Assembly (NCBI GenBank): GCA_023461435.1
Contig: JAEYLC010000005.1
Location: forward strand, 1 to 64,000
Reading direction: 5' to 3'
From: Bacillota bacterium
GTDB lineage: Bacteria; Bacillota; Clostridia; Christensenellales; SZUA-584
DNA: 64,000 bases
A model generated the notes under the pieces. The model searched no databases. It was not told the origin of the DNA and was given only the letters and a program-made list of their open reading frames with translations. This document shows, one piece after another, positions 60,334 to 64,000 of the stretch; the first letter of the stretch is position 1, and each line of letters starts with the position of its first letter. The position numbers were made by a program, and so were the translations under genes.

Positions 60334-62830
60334 CGCCGTCGATCGCATTGATGGTCAGATAGCTTCTCGTTGGAATTTGTATTTCCGTCGTATAATTTTC
60401 TCCGTCCCGATTGACGGACTCCGTATACGTTCCGAAGAAATCCCAGACGGGAATCAACAGGCCTTGTTTGGTGCTGTTTTGCTCGGTTACGCGCATGAGC
60501 CCGAGCCGCACCTCGGTGAAGGTCATATTGCGGTCTTCGCCAACATTGCAAGCATTGGTGGTCACGATTTTGTCCTTGAAAATGGCTGCAATATCGGAAA
60601 ACGGCAGCATCGCCGCGCTGTCCACCACAGTGTCGAGCATTTTATACGGAGCCTTCCATTGAAGCTCAGCAATGCCGCGGTCATCGATGATGAAAGTGAT
60701 CCTTTCGTAATTCCAAAAGAAGAAGCTTTGATCATTCCGATCACCCCACGCGCTTTCGGCGTCAGTGTACGTGACGGGCACGTTATTGACCATACGAACA
60801 TACTGCAGCCGGTAGCCTTTGAGAAGGTTGCCGCGCCGCACAGCATCCCCCCACGTTTGACCGGAGCCACCGATCACCTTTTCGTTGCGCTCGCAGACGC
60901 ACCCCTCTATGCCGGCCTGCTTAAGAAAATCATCCGCCGTCTGCCGCGCCTGCTCCATCGTGATGGATGGGAAGGAAAGGCTTTGAGCCTCAGCGATATT
61001 GGCCGCGTCCATATCTGGGTCATTAAAGCTATTCCACTCATCCTCCGTAAAATAAAATCCATAATTGGGGTCGTAATCCCGGCGGTTTTCAATATATAAT
61101 TCGTCTAAGAGGCTGCCGTTGTACACGTTCAACGTTCGCATACCGCCCTCCGGGTTCAGCTGCGCAAAATACATGCGTTCATGGGACGGATCGCCAATCT
61201 GCCAGCCGTCCGATACCTCAACCAGATGTCTTTGTTCCAAGGCATTAGGCAATTTATCTTCTAAAACTCTTATGCTTTCGTTGACCACGTCCAGCATATT
61301 GTATGCCGACATTTGAGCGGTCACATCAGAAGCATCGCTTTGAGGGCTGCTGTCCTCATTTGTTTCTTCTCCGTTCTCAAGTTCAGGATGCAGCGGTTTC
61401 ATGCCCTTGTTCTCAAGCTCGGTTTTTCTGGCTTTGAGCTTGGCGAGGATATCGATAAGCTCTGTTTTGGTTTCTTCGCTTAATGCTTCGGGGTCGTAGT
61501 AAGGCCCGTCATCAAAAAAATAATCTTTTATCTTTTCCACTGTGCCATGGTCAAACGGCTGCGTTTCCACACGCACGATCGGGATATCATTGACATCGGG
61601 GATCACGATATCGGCATCCATCACGGCCTTGAACCGGCCTGCCGCGTCCTGTGCGCTGCCGGTAAACCGGTCAGGGACTGAGAGCCTTTCTCTTAAACCG
61701 ATACTTGAATCATGCGGCGCCTTGGCTTTGTCCAGCATCTCCCGCATATCCTTGCCGACCACCACGGCATCCGCGGGCGTGGGCTGGCAGGCGGTGGTGA
61801 AACATGCAGCCAGCATCACACAGGTGAGCGTAAGCGCCGCCATCCGAACCGGCGCTTTGGTTTTCTTTCTCATGAACATCCCCCTGATCCGCTTTTCGAG
61901 CGTTTTGCGGCCTTGGCCCATGCCCAGCACATACCGCATATGCGTGCTGCGGCTGAATTCCACCATCGCGTTGATATAGCTGACCCGCTCGGTTTTCTGC
62001 AAACCTGAGGTCACGCTTGCATCACAGAGCGTCTCCAAATCCGTTTGTATCTGCGGGAAAGACAGCCACACGATGGGATTGAACCAATGGATTGAGCGTA
62101 GGAAAATCAGAAGCAGAATCATCAGATGGTCTTTACGCTTATAATGCGTCAGCTCATGCCGGATGCCAAATTCGATTTGCTGACGATTCATTGTCAGCAG
62201 GCTGCTTGAAAGAAGCAGTCTGGGGCGCGGCGATGCCGTCAGCGCCGGGGAATTCAGCCAGTCGTGCATGGTTACCTTGAGTTCGCGCTTAATGTGCAAG
62301 TCCTTTCTGCATTCTTCTATGATGTCATGGATATATACAGGGATTTCCCTGCTGCTGCGCTTAATGTGGCGGCTCAGCCCTATTCCACTTACCGCTGCAA
62401 GGGCAAGCGAGCAAACAATTCCCGCGGCCCAAAGCCATATGAGTGCCGCCTGCCAATCCATTGTCGAACTCGCCTGCTTCGGGGACCGGTCAGCAACGAT
62501 TATGTTATCTGGAATCTGGCTATTGTTTGATGTTTCCTGCGATGGTGTTTGCTCAATGTCATCCGATTTGATGGTCTGCGCCGCAGGGGCGGCATCGTCC
62601 ATATTCGCGTTTTGAGCTGCGGGCGCCGCAGGTGATGATATCACGACCAGAGAAAAGCCGCTGTCTACGGTTACCGGTATAAGTAGACGGATGATCAGCA
62701 GACCCCAGACCGCGAAATTCAGTACCGCCGAGATGTGTCTGCGAAATATCCCTCTGAATATCAGTATCGCGCCGTACAAAACCGCCGAGTAGATCGTGAT
62801 TTCCAGCAGCGTATTCAGTATGGCTGTCAT
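60305..62830 (-). CDS. BlaR1-like M56 metalloprotease with lipoprotein-type sensor domain (copy C)
   Basis: 841 residues in the same plan as copies A and B: helices at about 4-25, 38-55 and 128-150, HELTH at 225-229 with DLETLCD, TM4 at about 330-347 ending CFTTACQPTP with Cys348. The outer domain is diverged from A and B but ends YLTINAIDGAVIDRQQGY like A. It overlaps the blaI-2 gene by ATGA. At a separate locus 24 kb from A and B, so a second, independent sensor unit. Confidence 0.86.
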   Translation of the reverse strand: MTAILNTLLEITIYSAVLYGAILIFRGIFRRHISAVLNFAVWGLLIIRLLIPVTVDSGFSLVVISSPAAPAAQNANMDDAAPAAQTIKSDDIEQTPSQETSNNSQIPDNIIVADRSPKQASSTMDWQAALIWLWAAGIVCSLALAAVSGIGLSRHIKRSSREIPVYIHDIIEECRKDLHIKRELKVTMHDWLNSPALTASPRPRLLLSSSLLTMNRQQIEFGIRHELTHYKRKDHLMILLLIFLRSIHWFNPIVWLSFPQIQTDLETLCDASVTSGLQKTERVSYINAMVEFSRSTHMRYVLGMGQGRKTLEKRIRGMFMRKKTKAPVRMAALTLTCVMLAACFTTACQPTPADAVVVGKDMREMLDKAKAPHDSSIGLRERLSVPDRFTGSAQDAAGRFKAVMDADIVIPDVNDIPIVRVETQPFDHGTVEKIKDYFFDDGPYYDPEALSEETKTELIDILAKLKARKTELENKGMKPLHPELENGEETNEDSSPQSDASDVTAQMSAYNMLDVVNESIRVLEDKLPNALEQRHLVEVSDGWQIGDPSHERMYFAQLNPEGGMRTLNVYNGSLLDELYIENRRDYDPNYGFYFTEDEWNSFNDPDMDAANIAEAQSLSFPSITMEQARQTADDFLKQAGIEGCVCERNEKVIGGSGQTWGDAVRRGNLLKGYRLQYVRMVNNVPVTYTDAESAWGDRNDQSFFFWNYERITFIIDDRGIAELQWKAPYKMLDTVVDSAAMLPFSDIAAIFKDKIVTTNACNVGEDRNMTFTEVRLGLMRVTEQNSTKQGLLIPVWDFFGTYTESVNRDGENYTTEIQIPTRSYLTINAIDGAVIDRQQGY

Positions 62831-63210
62831 TCCCCATCACCTTCTTGGTTCAATTCGTCGATAAGCTGTTTAATCTCCGTCAGGTCTTTTGGCGACAGGT
62901 CGCTGCCTTTTATCATCTGAATCAGCAGCGCTTTCATAGAGCGGTCGCTGACTTTTTCAATGATATTCTCGCTCTCCGCCAGTATGCATTGCTCCCTGTC
63001 TACCAGCGGATAATAGAAATTATCGCGTCCGTAAATGCGATACGCTGCAAAGCCCTTTTCGCATAGCCGCTTGGCATAGGTTACATAGGTGTTATATTTC
63101 CAGTCCATCTTATCGCCCATGGCTTCGATGATGCCGGAAATCGTCAATTCGGGGTGCTCCCACAGCACCGACATCATGGCCCATTCGGGTTTTGTTAACG
63201 AGCTTTTCAT
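62827..63210 (-). CDS. BlaI/MecI-family repressor 2
   Basis: A 127-residue winged-helix repressor of the same length as repressor 1: LTKPEWAMMSVLWEHPELT, NTYVTYAKRLCEKGFAAY and GRDNFYYPLVDREQ. The recognition region keeps NTYVTY but differs beyond it (AKRLCEKG against VKRMSDKG). AAAGGAG precedes ATG. Its promoter at 63267 has the same core boxes as that of repressor 1. Confidence 0.93.
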   Translation of the reverse strand: MKSSLTKPEWAMMSVLWEHPELTISGIIEAMGDKMDWKYNTYVTYAKRLCEKGFAAYRIYGRDNFYYPLVDREQCILAESENIIEKVSDRSMKALLIQMIKGSDLSPKDLTEIKQLIDELNQEGDGE

Positions 63211-63266
63211 AGACTGCTCCTTTTAAGATAGAATTTTATAATTCAATAGTAAAATTTATATTTTAT

Positions 63267-63295
63267 ATTGTAGTTATGAAATTTAATGCTGTCAA
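63267..63295 (-). promoter_or_regulatory. Promoter of the blaI-2/M56-C operon
   Basis: Minus strand: TTGACA (63295-63290), 17-bp spacer, TACAAT (63272-63267). The left half-site (ACTACAAT) matches the other operators, but the right half TGTA is missing. An AT-rich inverted repeat TAAAAT/ATTTTA lies at about 63250-63265. Confidence 0.7.
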
Positions 63296-63365
63296 GAAAA
63301 TTTAGTATTGGGATTCACAATGAAAAGGTTAAGTTTGTGGGTTATTGTCTTAGCGTCGGCTTTCC

Positions 63366-63401
63366 AAAAAAAAAGACCCTTGCGCTGCCGCAAAGGTCTT
63401 T
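63366..63401 (-). terminator. Terminator of ilvE
   Basis: The 13-bp stem AAAGACCTTTGCG/CGCAAGGGTCTTT (one G-T pair) followed by a long T-run on the minus strand, 12 bp past the ilvE stop. Confidence 0.93.
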
Positions 63402-63412
63402 GCCGTTTTTTC

Positions 63413-64000
63413 TTAAAGCGTCTTGATCCAGCCGAAATTGTCCTTCTCTTTGCCGTACTGAATTCCCGTCAGCTTGTCATAAAGCTTGGATGTGAGTTCA
63501 CCCATTTGGCCGCCCGATATTTTGATGCCCTTGCCTTCCCATGTCATGCCGCCCACGGGGCTGACCACGGCGGCCGTGCCCGTGCCGAACACTTCCTCAA
63601 GCCCGCCGGTTTCGTTTTCCTTAAAAATATCCGCGATCGCAATCCGCTCCTCACGCACGTTGACGCCGTATACATCTTTCGCAAGCCGCATGATCGAATC
63701 GCGCGTGATGCCTGCGAGTATGCTGCCGCCAAGCGGCGCCGTGTAAAGCTCGCCGCGAATTTTGAAGAAGATGTTCATTGAGCCCACCTCTTCGACGTAT
63801 TTTTTCTCAACGCCATCAAGCCAGAGCACCTGCGAATATCCCTTTTTGTGCGCGATGTCGCCCGCCAGGAGGCTCGCCGCATAGTTGCCGCCCGTTTTCG
63901 CAAAGCCCGTGCCGCCCTTGACCGAGCGCACATACTCGTCTTCCACGTAGATATCCACGGGTGCGAGGCCCGACGCGTAGTAAGCGCCGACGGGGCACAA
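63413..64000 (-). CDS. ilvE: Branched-chain amino acid aminotransferase (partial, 5' end beyond window)
   Basis: 195 C-terminal residues of a class IIa branched-chain aminotransferase. GGTGFAKTGGNYAASL carries the Schiff-base Lys, then LDGVEKKYVEEVGSMNIFF, TAPLGGSILAGITRDSIM and EVFGTGTAAVVSPVGG. It transfers amino groups between Leu/Ile/Val and 2-oxoglutarate. The start lies outside the right edge. Confidence 0.93.
   Translation of the reverse strand: MCPVGAYYASGLAPVDIYVEDEYVRSVKGGTGFAKTGGNYAASLLAGDIAHKKGYSQVLWLDGVEKKYVEEVGSMNIFFKIRGELYTAPLGGSILAGITRDSIMRLAKDVYGVNVREERIAIADIFKENETGGLEEVFGTGTAAVVSPVGGMTWEGKGIKISGGQMGELTSKLYDKLTGIQYGKEKDNFGWIKTL

Noticed and set aside
1..64000. CRISPR arrays, tRNA or rRNA genes, prophage or complete insertion sequences
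   Set aside because: No regularly spaced repeats, cloverleaf-like CCA-ended sequences, rRNA segments, transposase or phage structural genes were recognised.

Overview
The window looks like chromosome of a spore-forming, Gram-positive member of the Clostridia (possibly a Christensenellales or Oscillospirales relative; lineage is inference). The reasons are spo0A with candidate 0A boxes, a SipL-like spore protein with DUF3794 and LysM domains, an RsfA-like Myb regulator, a SAM-I riboswitch before metK, the block yybS-gdpP-rplI-dnaB, the MEP isoprenoid genes ispDF and ispE, and no outer-membrane genes. Most of it is moderately GC-rich, with short intergenic gaps and many 4- or 8-bp start/stop overlaps.

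Layout. 0-5.2 kb: a cut ORF, a repeat-associated DUF559 protein, ispDF with an S4 protein, a zinc-ribbon/beta-propeller membrane protein and the SipL-like protein. 5.4-8.6 kb: a three-gene Gld-like ABC exporter. 8.6-15.5 kb: a B12/radical-SAM protein, a DUF4282 protein, an operon of membrane protein + XRE regulator + two MDR oxidoreductases, a gene-poor 500-bp gap with repeats, and a PLP aminotransferase. 15.7-17.6 kb: a visibly AT-rich two-gene Septu-type (PtuA/PtuB) defence module set between housekeeping genes. 17.7-31.5 kb: comF, recD2, nitroreductase, PhzF, a WYL regulator with a tiny Cys-rich protein, SAM riboswitch-metK, a DUF368 lipid carrier, QueG-like, ispE, rsmG, a GNAT protein and an MFS transporter.

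31.6-43.6 kb and 60.3-63.2 kb hold the most unusual content. Three BlaR1-like M56 metalloproteases carry, instead of a penicillin-binding sensor, a large C-terminal domain also found in a free lipoprotein gene nearby. In each protease the fourth membrane helix ends in a lipobox-like Cys. Two BlaI-type repressors head the two operons. Four promoters (both blaI operons, the free lipoprotein, and a phosphodiester glycosidase) share a near-identical layout, with TACA-TGTA operators on three of them. This reads as a self-contained envelope-sensing regulon. The free lipoprotein gene has a one-base frameshift. Between these genes lie an unidentified structured RNA with a consensus promoter, and corA behind a 35-codon leader ORF.

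43.7-59.6 kb: a zinc-ribbon/LRR membrane protein, the dnaB-rplI-gdpP-yybS block with a MazG-like gene, an RbsD/FucU protein, spo0A, the RsfA-like gene, a VOC protein, an FMN-binding protein, a radical SAM protein with a Cys-rich partner, and the TrkA/TrkH potassium system. The right edge cuts ilvE. No rRNA, tRNA, CRISPR array or complete insertion sequence was seen. All calls come from reading the sequence; family names were not checked by database search.
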